The notes under the pieces are model-generated. The model was given only the letters and a program-made list of their open reading frames with translations, did not search any database and was not told the DNA's origin. A DNA stretch of 64,000 nucleotides, taken from Mikania micrantha (Eukaryota; Streptophyta; Magnoliopsida; Asterales; Asteraceae). This document shows positions 31,225-43,547 of this stretch, one piece after another (position 1 is the first letter of the stretch; each line of letters starts with the position of its first letter). The stretch is from NCBI GenBank assembly GCA_009363875.1, contig CM018680.1:75333811-75397810 (forward strand), read 5' to 3'. A program made the translations under genes and the position numbers.

Positions 31225-32625
31225 ACTAAATAAATTTCGGGACGAAATTCCCTAAAGTAGGAGAGACTGTAATCCCCGAGGTTTTCTGTTACGAATTCGA
31301 AAATTGTGATCGTGTTCGATTTATAATAATACAAAACATCTTGGCATGCAATGAACATTTTGAAAAAAAAAACATTTAAATAGATATATATTATGATTAC
31401 ATAAATCAAAATGTACAAAACTTTACATACAAATAAATATTTGATTTATAAAAGAATTGGATGGGAAATTATACAAATTAGTGTTCTTAGATACTCAAAT
31501 ACAAAATAATAAATAAAATTGAAATTCAATATTCTATTTATTTATTATAAGAATATTATTAAATATTCTTAAAACATTGCTTTAGTTTATTTATACAACT
31601 ACATTGATAAAATAAATAAAAAGAATATGTTACATTCTATTTTATTTAATATTTATTTAATAAATATCCCAATATACATTTAAACATAGATTCTTTCAAA
31701 TTAGTACTTCCATTGAGATGCTATAGTTCTAAGATCCTGAATTTAAACTTTAGGATGCTAAGATTTGTACTCAAACTTTAAGGCGAGTAGATAGCTTTGC
31801 TTCTCAATCATTATTCAAGGACTTGGAACTAGCTAATCATTCAAACTTGTGTGTTTCTTCACACTCCCTTTTACTTTTGTTTTTGGGATGTTACACATGT
31901 CTTATTCAGAACATTATTCATTCTGTTATTCATTCAATCTATGATGCAAGCCTTAGACCTAGTTAGCTTTATGTGTTAGATGCCAAACTTATACAATGTG
32001 TTGATTCTATGTGTGTTGTCAGTCAAGCAATCTAGTACTTAGTAGCCTAAGATGTGTTAGATACCATCTTCGCAATGGTTTTTGCCTTTGTGTGAAAAAG
32101 GTGAAAAGTACACCTAGCAAGCTGGTTGAATTATAACTGTTAATTTATAGTATGACCATACTTGAATTAACATGTTGTAAGGATACTAGTTTGGACACAA
32201 GCAATTGTTATTCATTCATTCATTCTATTTATTCAAACTTGTATTCATGTTGTGCTTATGATACATATTCTAGTTAGGCTATAGTTTGCATCCTTTTTAT
32301 ACTTATTACTTAAACTTAGTGTGTGAACTCACCAACTATGCAAATAGTTGACAAACTCTATTTTACATGTGTAACAGGATAAGGAAGCATGATAAAGACA
32401 TAAGATAGGCTTAGTGGCCTAGTTTAAACTTTAAAACAATTGTATAGTCTTTCATTGTAATACTTTGATTATTGAATTCATGTAATGTTGTTGTGCTTCA
32501 ATGAATGTTGTAATTAATTTGTAATAATGATGCTTTAAATATTGAAACGTTATAATAGCACCATGAGCTAATGAACAGTCAAACTCGCGCCCCGACGTAT
32601 TCCGCCGTCGGAAGAAGATTTCACA
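31225..32625 (+). mobile_element. Truncated Ty3/gypsy-like element: tail of pol region and 3' LTR
   Basis: TAAATTTCGGGACGAAATTC resembles the end of the pol region of many plant Ty3/gypsy elements (EFRDEI-type). It is followed by CCTAAAGTAGGAGAGAC, a purine-rich tract, and then TGTAATCCCCGAGG, an LTR start at 31268. The LTR probably ends at GAAGATTTCACA (32625), after a CCCCGACGTATTCCGCCGTC segment typical of such LTR ends. This gives about 1358 bp. The rest of the element is absent upstream and no TSD can be tested. Confidence 0.6.
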
Positions 32626-33445
32626 TTAAATTTTTGGTAGTTCAAGAAGAAGAAAATTTGTTTTGAATTTATGAGTTTAACTTACTAACAATTCAAGTTA
32701 TGCAAATGTTATTATAGTGTATATAATGTTCTTTAAATTTTATTTTGCAATCCCTTTTAACAAACTCATTTTTACTTGTTTTAACTTTTTTTAACAACCC
32801 ATTAACTTTTTAGCCATGGTATTTCATATTTTCGTTTGTTGCCCCCACGAAAATTTCTGGATCTATCACCGGAGAGATCCCACCTTGAACGCAAATAAAC
32901 ACAGCCAAACAATTTACATTCTTATGAAGATAGCATGGGAAAGGACCATTAATAAAACTAATCCCATGACTAAAATTTTAAGTTGGTTTTACTACTTTAG
33001 AACAAACCAACTATTTTACAAAGAAACTATTTGCTATTATATTATCTTTGTATATGTATATACGCTCTTTGGATGAAGGGAAAAGCTATTGTTATCTCTA
33101 AACATCTTCATTAATTGGAAGGATAAGAAATCATAGAGATTTGGACATGTGGTGTTAGTATCCCCTATATTCTATCCTAATGAACGTGTTCAATCCACAA
33201 ATGGAGTATTGCATAAATTTAATATAAAAATTCGTGTAATATTGATGTCAAAAGAGAGAAAAAAAACATAGAAGGATATGAAAAATCTGAATAAATTAAG
33301 AACAAGAAAACTGATATCTTTTTCGTTCTTACACACATTGGTATAGTAGGAGTTGTTTTAATTTCAAAATGTCACTCACAATTTGTTAGCTACCCATAGG
33401 CCACAACATGGCTAAATGTTATATGTCTAAATGATCAAGCATCCA
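32626..33445. other. Intergenic DNA, no gene recognised
   Basis: AT-rich. An 86-residue ORF at 32816-33076 has no recognisable motif and is not called. Confidence 0.5.
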
Positions 33446-33745
33446 TACACTAGCCTATAAGACCGTCCGGCGTGCCTCTTGGGTGGGCGTGGCTGGGGGG
33501 TGGAACACCGCTCCCTAGGGGCGTTGGTGTGGTGGGCGTGGCCACAGCCACGGTAAGTTTATTTTTTTCTTCTCTCAACCAATAACACCACCACACATCA
33601 TTATCACTTCGTCATGCTTACAATCACTTGGCATATTCACCCCCAAGTAGTTGAGTTGGTGGTTGTGGTGAAGTTTAGGTGGCGCCTATGTGGAGTGGGT
33701 AGAACCACAAGGCATACCCCATGCTAACGGGTGATTACAAATATC
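33446..33745. repeat. GC-rich repeat-like block of unknown type
   Basis: A sharp rise in GC content (GACCGTCCGGCGTGCC, GGGTGGGCGTGGC, GGGCGTTGGTGTGGTGGGCG) ends in CATACCCCATGCTAACGGG. It looks like a MITE-type or low-copy repeat, but inverted ends and a TSD were not established. Confidence 0.35.
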
Positions 33746-33789
33746 CAATAGTGGGTCTCTTAATAGCTATGTGCATAAAACATGTGGAC

Positions 33790-33810
33790 GTTTTTTTTTT
33801 TTTTTTTTTT
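33790..33810. repeat. Poly(T) tract
   Basis: A run of about 21 T, possibly the tail of a minus-strand retroposon, but no body was identified next to it. Confidence 0.7.
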
Positions 33811-34211
33811 GTAATGGAAATAACAAAGAATCTATATCTGAATCCGAAATATCAGAATATTTGAATCTAAAATATCCGAAAAATTCATATATCCGAAAAC
33901 CCAGATACCTATTTTGGAAAATTTCGAGTTACTCGTTGGATCGTTGGGATGTCTCGTTGGATGACATCCTCCTCTCTAACTAAGAATGTAAACGACTTGA
34001 GCCCGAGCTTGAGATCAGCTTATTAAAACTTTATTTCTCATTAGAAAATTTTCATGCATGAGATCTACTCAACTTATTTTATTTTAATTATTCATGTTAC
34101 TTATTTTAATTATTGACTTAATATATATAGTTATACTTTTCAAGTTTAACATAAAATATATGATTTAAATATATTTATCATAATTTTATGCAAAAAAATA
34201 ATTAATTAATT

Positions 34212-34247
<36 letters not shown>

Positions 34248-35215
34248 TTAATATTTGTTTAGGCTTTCGAGTCAGCTCAATCTCGATATGTGAAGCACAT
34301 GATCAATAATTAAACAAGCCATATTTCTGGGCTCAAGTTAGGGCTCGTCTTGTTCGAACTTTTACTAATCTTATCCTGAATCGGTTTGGTTCGTTTACAC
34401 ACGATACCTATGCCATTATACTTATTTAAATCCATAATTAACATTTTATAGTGTTTCCTAATCGCAAGATAAAAGACTATTGAGCAATAATAAAATATAG
34501 CAGGTTTGAACAATAAACAATATAAAAAGATGCTCATGACCCTTTAAAATTTCACATGTATGAAATAACCATAAAAAGTAAATATTTTTAATTTCAAACG
34601 AGTATTATTTAATAGATTACAAAAGATACACAGGTAAGATAGCAGGAAGGACATGTTAATTAGATCAGATTTTGGACCTTTATTTGAAAGAGTATTTCTG
34701 ATGTAACATAATTAATTTAAGCAAAAATAACACACATATAAAGTAAGATTATAATAAAAACCATTTTTTTTATAAAAATGTAGGATATATTTAACGATAA
34801 TAGATTTACAATTAATATTTAAGATATGCGTTTAGACTTTACTTTTTTTTCCCTTTTTTCTTCTCGGTCCAATATTAGTTCTCGAAGATCTTCGTTTCCG
34901 TGTAGATAAACTCTCCGGTAAGTTATATAACCACTTTTGTTAACTTTTTATCAAAAATTCCTATTTTTTTAAATGATGATACTTTGATATATGATATTAT
35001 TTTTTCTAAAAAATACGCCAAGAAAACGTGATTTTTTATATATTTAAAACGATTATAATATTGTTATTTTAAAAAATTAAAAAAAAACATGTTATTCGGA
35101 ACCGTTTAAACTTTAAAAGAATGCATCTTTAAATTGCTTAAAAATAGCCTAACTTTAACTTTCTAGAATGTTCTGATAGTTGCGGATCCACTATTTATTT
35201 TTTTCACATTTTTAA
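33811..35215. other. AT-rich intergenic DNA, no gene recognised
   Basis: Includes short repeats of TATCCGAAA/ATATCNGAAT type at 33835-33900 and a dinucleotide microsatellite at 34211-34247. No coding sequence. Confidence 0.5.
34211..34247. repeat. (AC)n(AT)n microsatellite
   Basis: About 7 AC repeats followed by about 11 AT repeats. Confidence 0.9.
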
Positions 35216-35395
35216 GCAAGCGTCCGGTCACCCAAGATCATTCTAGCAAATAGATCATTATTTCGTTTGGAAAACCGAGTGTAGTGACCTGACTCACCCG
35301 CTACGGAGGAAACCTACAACTAGTAAAACCCTGTGGCTACATGAGACTCCAGCTCAAGATCTCTCGTAAAAGAAGTTAAGGGGTTGCCAATAGAT
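35216..35395 (-). repeat. tRNA-derived SINE-like repeat, copy 1
   Basis: Shares with 41876-42058 the order CCCGCT..GAGGAAACCTACAACT, AAAACCC...GGCT, ATGAGA(C/T)TCCA, ATCTCT..TAAAAGAAGT. On the minus strand it contains TTGAGCTGGAGTCTC (B-box-like, cf. GGTTCGAATCC). The two copies are diverged and TSDs are unclear. Confidence 0.5.
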
Positions 35396-35886
35396 TAGAA
35401 GTCGTTAGGTTTTTTTACACATTTGCAGAAACTAAAAAGAATATTCAATAAAATTACATATATATGTATGTAAGCCATCGTGTTAGTATAATCATCCAAA
35501 CGATATGCATATATGATTATGCTAAATGAGAAACGTTCGATTACTATTGCTCGCTAGGACATCACCACAAATTCACAATCAAATGGTTTTTGACACCGAG
35601 CATGTTACACATTTACAATTGTTAGTATCATAACATACATCGGTTTAAAATTGACTCAAAACAAAGTAATAGGTTGGTTTTGATGAATAATTATTATATT
35701 CTGAGTTAAAATTGTTAGTATCATAACATATAACGGGTTGAGATGAGTAACATCTTTAGATAATGTGAGTCAAGATGGGTAAGCTAAAAATTATGTGCAT
35801 AGTTTGGATCCAAAGAGCAAATATTATTAATAATATATTTAATAACAAAATCATTAAAGATTATTAAAATATATATTTGCTTCATT

Positions 35887-35890
<4 letters not shown>

Positions 35891-35925
<35 letters not shown>
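35891..35925. repeat. (AT)n microsatellite
   Basis: About 17 AT dinucleotides. Confidence 0.92.
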
Positions 35926-35927
<2 letters not shown>

Positions 35928-38004
35928 TAAATTTAACTAAATTTATGTTTTTAAATACAGACCGAATTCATCATGACTTGCACTAATGGCGACCGTCACT
36001 CATCCTGACCCTAACCAATTTTGACCCATTAACTGACTCGCCTATTTTGTCATGCTTACTATACATATGATGAATTTATCAAATGGACTTCTATTAATAA
36101 AGACGCTGTGGTCGTTTGAAAAATATGCATGGAATATTAAGGAAAGTTCATGTAGATTATTAAATTTACTTGTTATATTTAAATAATCAATGTAATAGCA
36201 AACCCTAATGTAACATCCCAATCAAAGGTGTCCGTTGAATTAAGCGATTCTGAATATTGAATTGCGTTTTTTAATATTTATTCAAACTTTATGTTCTTAA
36301 TGAATTGATTAATACTTCTTTTTCTTAAAAAAAAAATTCGTGCCAAGCTCCGTCAGTGTGCCTGCCGTAACTTATTATTTTAAATATTTACTAAGTAAAC
36401 ATAAACAAGCATAAAAACACATGTTCACAAACACAAATAAATATCAAAAACTTTACTTATGTTTGTTCATTTAATTAAACAAATAGCATTTCTTGTTTAT
36501 TTAATAAATAAATAAATAAATGTATAAAAACTTTCTCATCAAATTACAAACTATTCATTCACTTTATTTAGGTATAATTTCTTAGATATCAATTAATTGT
36601 AAATATCATTATAATTACTTAAATGTTGATCATAACATATTTTTTGATACATTTAACAATAAAAGTAGTTAAAAATAACAAGAAAAAAAGTTTGGTTTCC
36701 TTGACACAAATGTGTAGCAACAGTGGGTTTGAATTTGGCACATGGGATGGGATTGGGAGGGAGAGTCTTCTAGATGATGACATCTTCCTCTCTTTGAATT
36801 TTTAAAAAGTGATGGTTATATATATATATATATATATTTTGAATATGATTGCCACTTCCTTTGAATGCCAAGAGCTTTCACAGATAAAACTGTAACAAAA
36901 AAAATGGAATTTAATATTATTTTTATTATTATTCTAAACAAAAGGAAACATCTTTTTTATTAATTTTAATCAATTTTGAAAAAGAATCAATATGACAATT
37001 TTCTTGTGTAAAGATTTGATGCTAAGTTTAATTTTCGTGGTGTGTGTTGAACGTCTTCACACCTTTTAGTCTTATTTCTTAACTTGTTCCCCAAACATTA
37101 ATTTACTAAAATAATTAAAAGAATTAAATAATTAATGATAAAAGAAAAACCAATTTTCCTATAATAAAGAGAATAAAACACCTTTTTACATAAAAGAAAG
37201 AAAAGAAGGACGCTTTTTAATTATTTTAGTACTTTGCCAAACAGAAGAATTTCAAAACTTCGTGTCTAAGCAATATCATTCAAGAATATTCAGATAGAAA
37301 TCACTTAAAAATATAAATTTAAGAGTTTTTTTGATGAAATAATTAAATACATAGAAAAAAAATATATTACTGTACGTACTTATCTTTTAAAAAAATAATG
37401 TTTAATGTTATAGTTATGATTTAAAAATAGAAATTAAAAATATAAAAGGGTAGAAGGTCGAATCTTACTTTGGTATAAAATAAAATGAATATATATGAAA
37501 ATTAAGAGTGGGCATAATTGTGACCACGCAAATCATGTTACGAGTGACGACAATCTCCATTAATTTTCTGGCCATTGGATCTGAAAATCATTGAACCTGG
37601 AGTGGGAGATCATGACACGTGTATCCCAATAATCACGAGGCCACATCTATTTGCATCTCATACACACATCAAATATGATTATTTCATATAAAACAAATTG
37701 ATTTCATGATTTGGGATTGTTTTACATATTTATCATTTTGTGTATTATATAAATGTTGAAAATTAAACCTATCATTATATTATTATCTTTTATTTGAATT
37801 TTTATAAGCATGTCACAAACGTTATAAATATCTAACAATGTGTATATATTACAAATCGTATTATCAGGTATTGTAGAGTCTATACATATGAATAAGGTGT
37901 GGTGATGAAAACCAAATGTTTAGTTCTTACAACATATTTTGCGTTGTCTTTCACTAATTGTACCAAACCCATATATAATGTAACTATAGTCAAAAACATT
38001 ACCG
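35926..38004. other. AT-rich intergenic DNA, no gene recognised
   Basis: Contains TGTAACATCCCAATCAAAGG at 36210, which may be an LTR fragment start, and an (AT)n run at 36818-36836. No gene and no defined element could be supported. Confidence 0.45.
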
Positions 38005-38013
38005 TAAATTAAA

Positions 38014-38517
38014 GGGAAAATTACCAAAATAATCATTGTTGACCACATGTGTACTTTTTGTGTACTTTTTTACAATATACGGGCCCACATGTCGGCGGCT
38101 TTGTCGGGGTGTCTAAGACTCCTTTTCTACCGGCGTCTTAGACGCCGACTTAGACGCCCCTTTAGACGCCCTTTTTCTGTTTAAGACTCCTTTTCTACCG
38201 GCGTCTAAAGGCGTCTAAGTCGGCGTCTAAGACGCCGGTTGAAAAGGAGTCTTAGACACCCCGACAAAGCCGCCGACATGTGGGCCCGTATGTTCAAAAA
38301 AGTACACAAAATGGGCGTCTAAGTCGGCGTCTAAATGGGCGTCTTAGACGCCCGTAGAAAAGTAGTCTTAGACACCCGACAAAGCCGCCGACATGTGGGC
38401 CCGTATGTTGTAAAAAGTACATAAAATGGGCGTCTAAAGGGGCGTCTTAGACGCCGGAATCTGTGTGATCATTTTGGTAATTTTTTGGTCAACAATGATC
38501 AAATTGGTAATTTTCCC
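38014..38517. mobile_element. Mutator-type MITE with 31-bp TIRs, 9-bp TSD and an internal hairpin of about 80 bp per arm
   Basis: Left end GGGAAAATTACCAAAATAAT..GTTGACC and right end GGTCAACAATGATCAAATTG..TTTTCCC are inverted repeats of about 31 bp. TAAATTAAA is duplicated at 38005-38013 and 38518-38526, a 9-bp TSD typical of Mutator-like elements. Inside, 38079-38158 and 38211-38289 are long inverted copies (ACGGGCCCACATGTCGGCGG ... CCGACATGTGGGCCCGT). Part of the right arm is repeated again at about 38373-38430. GGCGTCTAAGACGCC-type palindromes recur. No ORF. Confidence 0.92.
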
Positions 38518-38653
38518 TAAATTAAAAAGGTGTAGAGTGTAAAACTAATTAGATTTTTGACACTTAGGAACTTTGAAGCCTTGTTTAGGGGTAGTAATCT
38601 CGAACACAAAGAGAGATAAATCTATTATTTATGTTGTGCAAACCTATTATATT

Positions 38654-38916
38654 TAACGCCCCATTTGTGATGCATTATATGTGTGACCCTTACAGATCAA
38701 AAGTAAAAGTGCACTAAATTTTAAAATTATTTCAATTATTTTGTGAAAATAACGTTAAAATCATTGGGATGATCAACTTCAAACTATAGCTTTGAGCCGA
38801 TGACTCTTTCGGAGCACCCTCTCAATCCAAATTGGGATAGGGGTAAGGTTTGTATCTCTCCTTCCCCCAGACCCTACTGAAATGTGGGAATATACTGGGT
38901 AAGGTTGTTTTTGTTT
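38654..38916 (+). repeat. SINE, family A, full length, with 13-bp TSD
   Basis: Head AACGCCCCATTTGTGATGCA, inner inverted repeat (TTAAAATTATTTC..GAAAATAACGTTAAAA), and 3' domain CTCTTTCGGAGCACCCTC ... GGGATAGGGGTAAGGTTTG ... GGAATATACTGGGTAAGG ending TTGTTTTTG. AACCTATTATATT flanks both sides (38641-38653, 38917-38929). Confidence 0.9.
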
Positions 38917-38929
38917 AACCTATTATATT

Positions 38930-39835
38930 ACACCTAACTTCACTTGGATTTTTTTAAGCACCATCTTTTACTAAAATCAAACTTGTTAAATATTGGTGGA
39001 GGGATAGTAGGACTGCAACATGAATTGTAACCAAATAAGCATGATTTCAAAATTGTATAAGCATTACGATTAAATTGAGAAAACTCATATGAACAAGTAA
39101 CTTTTTTAATATCCAATATGAAATTTAAAAACGAACAAGGAATTCGAATACAGGTAGAAATAGAATCGAACATCCAAATAAAATTTGGGATCATTTTTTC
39201 CGGTTGTGATTTAGATTTAGGTTTTTTTAACATTCTTATTACAAATGGTTTTTTCTTTTATATTTGATTCCATTCACTCTTTTATTGCTATTATTAACCA
39301 TATATATATAACATATTATTTCTATGCTCATTAGAGGTATACTCGTTTCAGTTATTACTCATCATCAAAGCCAAATCAGAGATAATAGGTTATTGGTTTT
39401 CACCACCAATCAGTTTTTGATTGTTTGGTTTTTTAAAGGTTTTGGTTTGGTTATAGGTTGGTTTTGTTTTTTTCCCTTCATTTTTCTTTTTTACTAAATC
39501 ATCCTATCGTATATCAAAATCAAAGAAATAAGAAAATAAAAAATAAAAAAACAATAACAATATTTGTAACCATCTTCTTTTCATGTTCAGTTTCCACACT
39601 TTAAAAAAAATTTAAAATCTTATTTCCTGTGAAGATAAATGAATAGAAAAAGAAATAAAATATTCCCTTTGATCATATCATATTTCCTGTGAAGATAAAT
39701 GAATGTGGAGCTTAATTAGTTAATTGAACAAATCAGAAGCATGATCAAGTAGTGTATGTGATGTAAAATATACTTTGACCCATAAGATATGATACATATC
39801 TTCGGATTTATGATCATAACACTTAAAAGTACTCA
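38930..39835. other. AT-rich intergenic DNA, no gene recognised
   Basis: A 97-residue minus-strand ORF (38940-39233) has no recognisable domain. ATATTTCCTGTGAAGATAAATGAAT-type sequence is present twice (about 39622 and 39680). Confidence 0.45.
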
Positions 39836-40215
39836 TAATATACCCTACACCACTAAACACCAATCCCGACAAAATTTTTACATTTTTACCCAACGATTTC
39901 TTCGTCGCCACTGGCCAAAATAACCTGTCCCGACGACATGTAGTGGCAAATCCGTCGTCAACATAGATTTGTACCAATAGAGTAAAATATCGTCAGGATA
40001 GCCTTCGTCGGCACAAAGTGAACCTATACCGACAACATTCCGGTTGTAGAGTCGTGAAAAAAATAGAAAAAAAAAAATTCTTTTGCCTTGTGCCGACAAC
40101 TTTTGGTCAGGATATGTAAAGAAGAAAAAAAAATTATCACTGTGCCGAGGACTTTTAGTCGCTATAGGTAATATATCATCAGTCTGTTTTACAATAATGA
40201 TCAAATAGCCGGTTA
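39836..40215. repeat. Degenerate CCGACGA/GTCGG-repeat block, possibly a transposon end
   Basis: Several related motifs recur: CCCGACGACATGTAGTGGC, GTCGTCAACATAG, TACCGACAACATTCCGG, GTGCCGACAACTTTTGG, GTGCCGAGGACTTTTAG. Such clustered sub-terminal motifs occur in CACTA-type elements, but I found no CACTA terminus. Two overlapping minus-strand ORFs here are not gene-like. Confidence 0.3.
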
Positions 40216-40284
40216 AGATCCAACAACATTCAAGAAATGTCTTCAACTTAATGGACAAAAATAGAATAAAACTAAATAAAAATA

Positions 40285-40545
40285 TATTTTTTTAAACGGC
40301 GACGATCCTACAAACCACGTATGTTGTCAGGGCCCACCGGGCAGAGATAAGACGCGGGCACATCAGATGCGCGGGAACCCCCTGGAATGGGTAAACCCTC
40401 GCCCCCCATTAGTCCAGAACCCGAGATTAAACTCAAGATTTTTTCCCTCAACTGAATGTCCTTTAAATCGCCTATGACAGGGCTTAAACCCATGACCTCT
40501 TGGTCATAAGAGAAAACCCCAACCAGTAGGCTGAATTCACAGGAC
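40285..40545 (-). repeat. tRNA-derived SINE, family B, with 11-bp TSD
   Basis: The minus-strand reading matches the 6454 copy. The head is CCTACTGGTTGGGG with B box GGGTTTAAGCCC. The body is GGTTCTGGACTAATGGGGG, CCATTCCAGGGGGTTCCCGC and ATCTGATGTGCCCGCGTCTT. The end is GTAGGATCGTCGCCGTTTAAA. AAATAAAAATA flanks both sides (40274-40284 and 40546-40556). Confidence 0.85.
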
Positions 40546-40639
40546 AAATAAAAATAGATAGAGCTCAAAAACATGCACGGAAAGTTAAAGGGGTGCGTGT
40601 GTGACGATCGATGATGGTGTGGTGCACTTGTGCGTGTGG

Positions 40640-40790
40640 AATTTGGATGCGAGTGAATTTTTAATAACTTGAAGGTATTGGGCTTAACTACAAAACATTT
40701 TAACAACTTGAAGGTATTGGATCAAGAACTAAAATGATAAACAATAACTTGAAGGTATTGGGCTTACCTATAAAACTAATAATCAACTAA
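40640..40790. repeat. Three direct repeats of AATAACTTGAAGGTATTGG
   Basis: Units begin near 40662, 40699 and 40742, each followed by GGCTTA.CTA.AAAAC-like or diverged sequence. Low-copy local tandem expansion with no coding sense. Confidence 0.75.
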
Positions 40791-40860
40791 AATTTTACTT
40801 TCTCACGTTGATACACAAAAGTACAAAACCCCCGTTTCTATTCCAAGTATTTAACACACT

Positions 40861-41170
40861 TTTTTGAAAACCGGACTGGCCAGTCAGACCGGGAACCAGG
40901 GGGTCGGCCGACCTAAAAGAAACATTTGAACCGTCCTCAAGGGAACCAGACGGTTGAGCCGGTTTACAGGTCGGACTGGGAACCGGTTCACTGATCGGAC
41001 CGAATTTCAAGTTTTTTTTAACTAAAATCCAAAGAATAAAACATTAAAATTAACATGATTATGTTTGTTTAAATGTGTTTATAATTCTACAATTTTTTTG
41101 AAATTTTTTATGTATTTATTATGTCAACCGGTTCTTGAATCCGATCCAACCGGTCCGACTAGTATTTTAA
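40861..41170. mobile_element. Probable hAT-like MITE of the AACCGG family (diverged)
   Basis: Begins TTTTTGAAAACCGGACTGGC and ends CCAACCGGTCCGACTAGTATT. The interior repeats CCGG/GGTCGGACTGG in both orientations around an AT-rich centre, like the clearer elements at 47353-47866 and 51316-51625. Exact ends and TSD are uncertain. Confidence 0.5.
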
Positions 41171-41875
41171 TATATAATATAACTAGGTTAGTATCCAGTG
41201 TATTACACGTGTTGAAAAAAATTAATAAGTATTCAATAATATAAATTTAAAAATTGAAAATTACTTTTTTGTTTTAATAAATGATCAGCATTACATAAAA
41301 AATAAAATAATAATATTGTATTTTAATAAAATTCCTTTTTAAAGTTTGGTTTCTAAACATTTCATTTTAAAAAATTGTCTTAAAAAGGTGTCAATTTTAC
41401 AAAATAATCAGTTGTTTTCTTTTGTTATTAAACAAGTTGATAAAGAAAAAAATTCATAGTTAATAATAATGACTTATAAATTATAAAAAGATATTATGAG
41501 TTATAAATATTTGGAAAATTTTCATATTTTATAATAATTTGATTTTTTAAAAGTGTGTTTTTTAATATTAAAATATTTTTATATATTAAGAATTCCTTAT
41601 TAATTATAAAAGGTTTATATAATATAATTGGTATTTAATATCATTATGTAATATATATTTTTAATATTAAGAACTTTTTTTAATTGAAAACGGGATAAAG
41701 AATATATATAATTAGTATTTAATAAATTTGTGTATTCATTATGAGAAGCAGGAAAAATAGTGTGAAAATACCCTAGATTTGTAACAAGTGTCCCCTAATT
41801 ATTTTGATTTATTAAGTATAATAGATAATAAGTAATTATATGTATGTATGTATGTATTATGAACATCAAACTTCT
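41171..41875. other. AT-rich DNA starting with a possible Helitron-like 5' end
   Basis: ATAACTAGGTTAGTATCCAG...ACACGTGTTG at 41180-41215 resembles ATREP/Helitron starts (ACTAG-GTTA-ACCCGCG-type). No CTRR end with a preceding hairpin was located, so this is only a weak suggestion. The rest is AT-rich with no gene. Confidence 0.25.
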
Positions 41876-42058
41876 AGTCACCTGAGATCATCCTTCCGCC
41901 TGAAAAACAGAGCGTGTGATAAAAACAGAGCGTGGTGATCTGACCCACCCGCTCAAGAGGAAACCTACAACTGAGAAAACCCATTGGCTCAACCCAAAGC
42001 AATATTTACTCTATATGAGATTCCAACCCAATATCTCTTATAAAAGAAGTCAAGAGGC
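41876..42058 (-). repeat. tRNA-derived SINE-like repeat, copy 2
   Basis: Homologous to 35216-35395 (CCCGCTCAAGAGGAAACCTA, TATGAGATTCCAACCCAATA, CTCTTATAAAAGAAGTCAAG). On the minus strand GGGTTGGAATCTC is a plausible B box. AAACAGAGCGTG is locally duplicated (41906-41935). Confidence 0.5.
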
Positions 42059-42087
42059 TAACACTAAAAGCCCTTTGGTAGTAATTT

Positions 42088-42130
42088 AATATATATATAT
42101 ATATACATATATGTATATATACATATATAT
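42088..42130. repeat. (AT)n-rich microsatellite
   Basis: AT dinucleotides with ATACATATATGT interruptions, directly before a possible Helitron start. Confidence 0.85.
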
Positions 42131-42982
42131 AAACTAGTAATAAACCCGCGTGATGCGGCGGCTTTACAAATTAAACCCGTAAAACACAGATGAACAAATC
42201 CACGTGTGGCTAAGCAAAAACAACCTGTAATTTACAAGTTGCATGTTAACATAACGTTTGTATACAAAATTGGTTTTGAGGATGCAGATTAAACTTAATC
42301 ACATGTGTGTTAAAATGATCTCACATTAGTGCATAGTTTCATTCAACTTTTAACAACAAATCAAAGCCAAAAATCCATGTGTTATCAACAAAGTAAAATT
42401 GTAAACTACATTAGATTACCTTTAAATCTTAAGAATATCACTTCCTTTAAACAAAACAAGAAAGAACCAAAAATACCAATTCTGCATAAAAATAAGACCA
42501 AGTCCACTTGTCAACTCTTACGGATTTGAACCTGATAACATAACAAAAAATCACGTTTAGTCACATCGAACGAACTTGAATAAATCGGAACATTTTTTTT
42601 TTAAATCACGCATTAAAGGTTTATCCGACTAATATTCGTGCACTCTCAGGAGTCAGTATCCTTAAATCACGCATACTTTGTTACTTAATCACAAATGATT
42701 GTGTGAAACATACATAATTCTATAAGAATAACATACACAAAATTTAATGCAACTTCTCTCTCTCAAGTCTTTCCTAAGTAAAATTTGAGCATCTATTTTT
42801 CGTGATGAAAGAATAGCAGATATTATAGAAAAAAATGGTAATTATGAACCACTATTTTGAGATTGCACTTACCGGGAATCTTTGACCAGCTCAACAGCCT
42901 CTGGAGCAGGTAAAAATTCATTTAAAGCAACCTCCTTGTTTTCATTCTTCTTGTCTAATTAGTAGTCAAGAAAAACAAAGAA

Positions 42983-43149
42983 TAAGCCAAGTAACAATGC
43001 ACTTGATGAAATAGATACATATTCAAAATACATGATTTGGAAAATGAAACAAAGAAAAGTCACCTGACAAAAACAAAACATAAAACCAACTAATAAGCCA
43101 AGTAACAATGCCCTTGATGAAATAAATACATATTCAAAATACATGATTT
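42983..43149. repeat. Two direct repeats, about 56 bp each, spaced 111 bp
   Basis: TAAGCCAAGTAACAATGC..CTTGATGAAATA.ATACATATTCAAAATACATGATTT occurs at 42983-43038 and 43094-43149 with two or three differences. Confidence 0.85.
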
Positions 43150-43514
43150 ACATGTAAACCAGTGTTGAACCAAGCAGATAACATTTAATCAACTAAATGA
43201 TACACAAAGACCATAACCGACAAAAGCTTCACTGCATAGCTCTTTGAAAACACTACATATATTCAAATGATCCAAATGAGATCAAATAGCAACAAAGTGA
43301 ATATAGTGTTTTCAAAGACAAAAATATGCGTATTTAGAAACAATACTGCATATATAGAAACAAAAATCAGCATAAATACATACACAAAACTGCATATAAA
43401 ATTCTGCAAAGATACTAACAACTAACTGCACATATACATTCATATTTCATAATTCTGCACACATACACAAAAATCAGCGTACAAAATTCTGCATGTATAT
43501 AAAACACAAGCTGC

Positions 43515-43547
<33 letters not shown>

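Noticed and set aside
39720..40258. Two overlapping minus-strand ORFs as a protein gene
   Set aside because: They run through degenerate CCGACGA repeats and homopolymers and lack any motif.
42131..42170. Firm Helitron call from the ACTAGTAATAAACCCGCG start
   Set aside because: No 3' CTRR with hairpin and no A/T target context could be demonstrated, so it is kept only as a suggestion.
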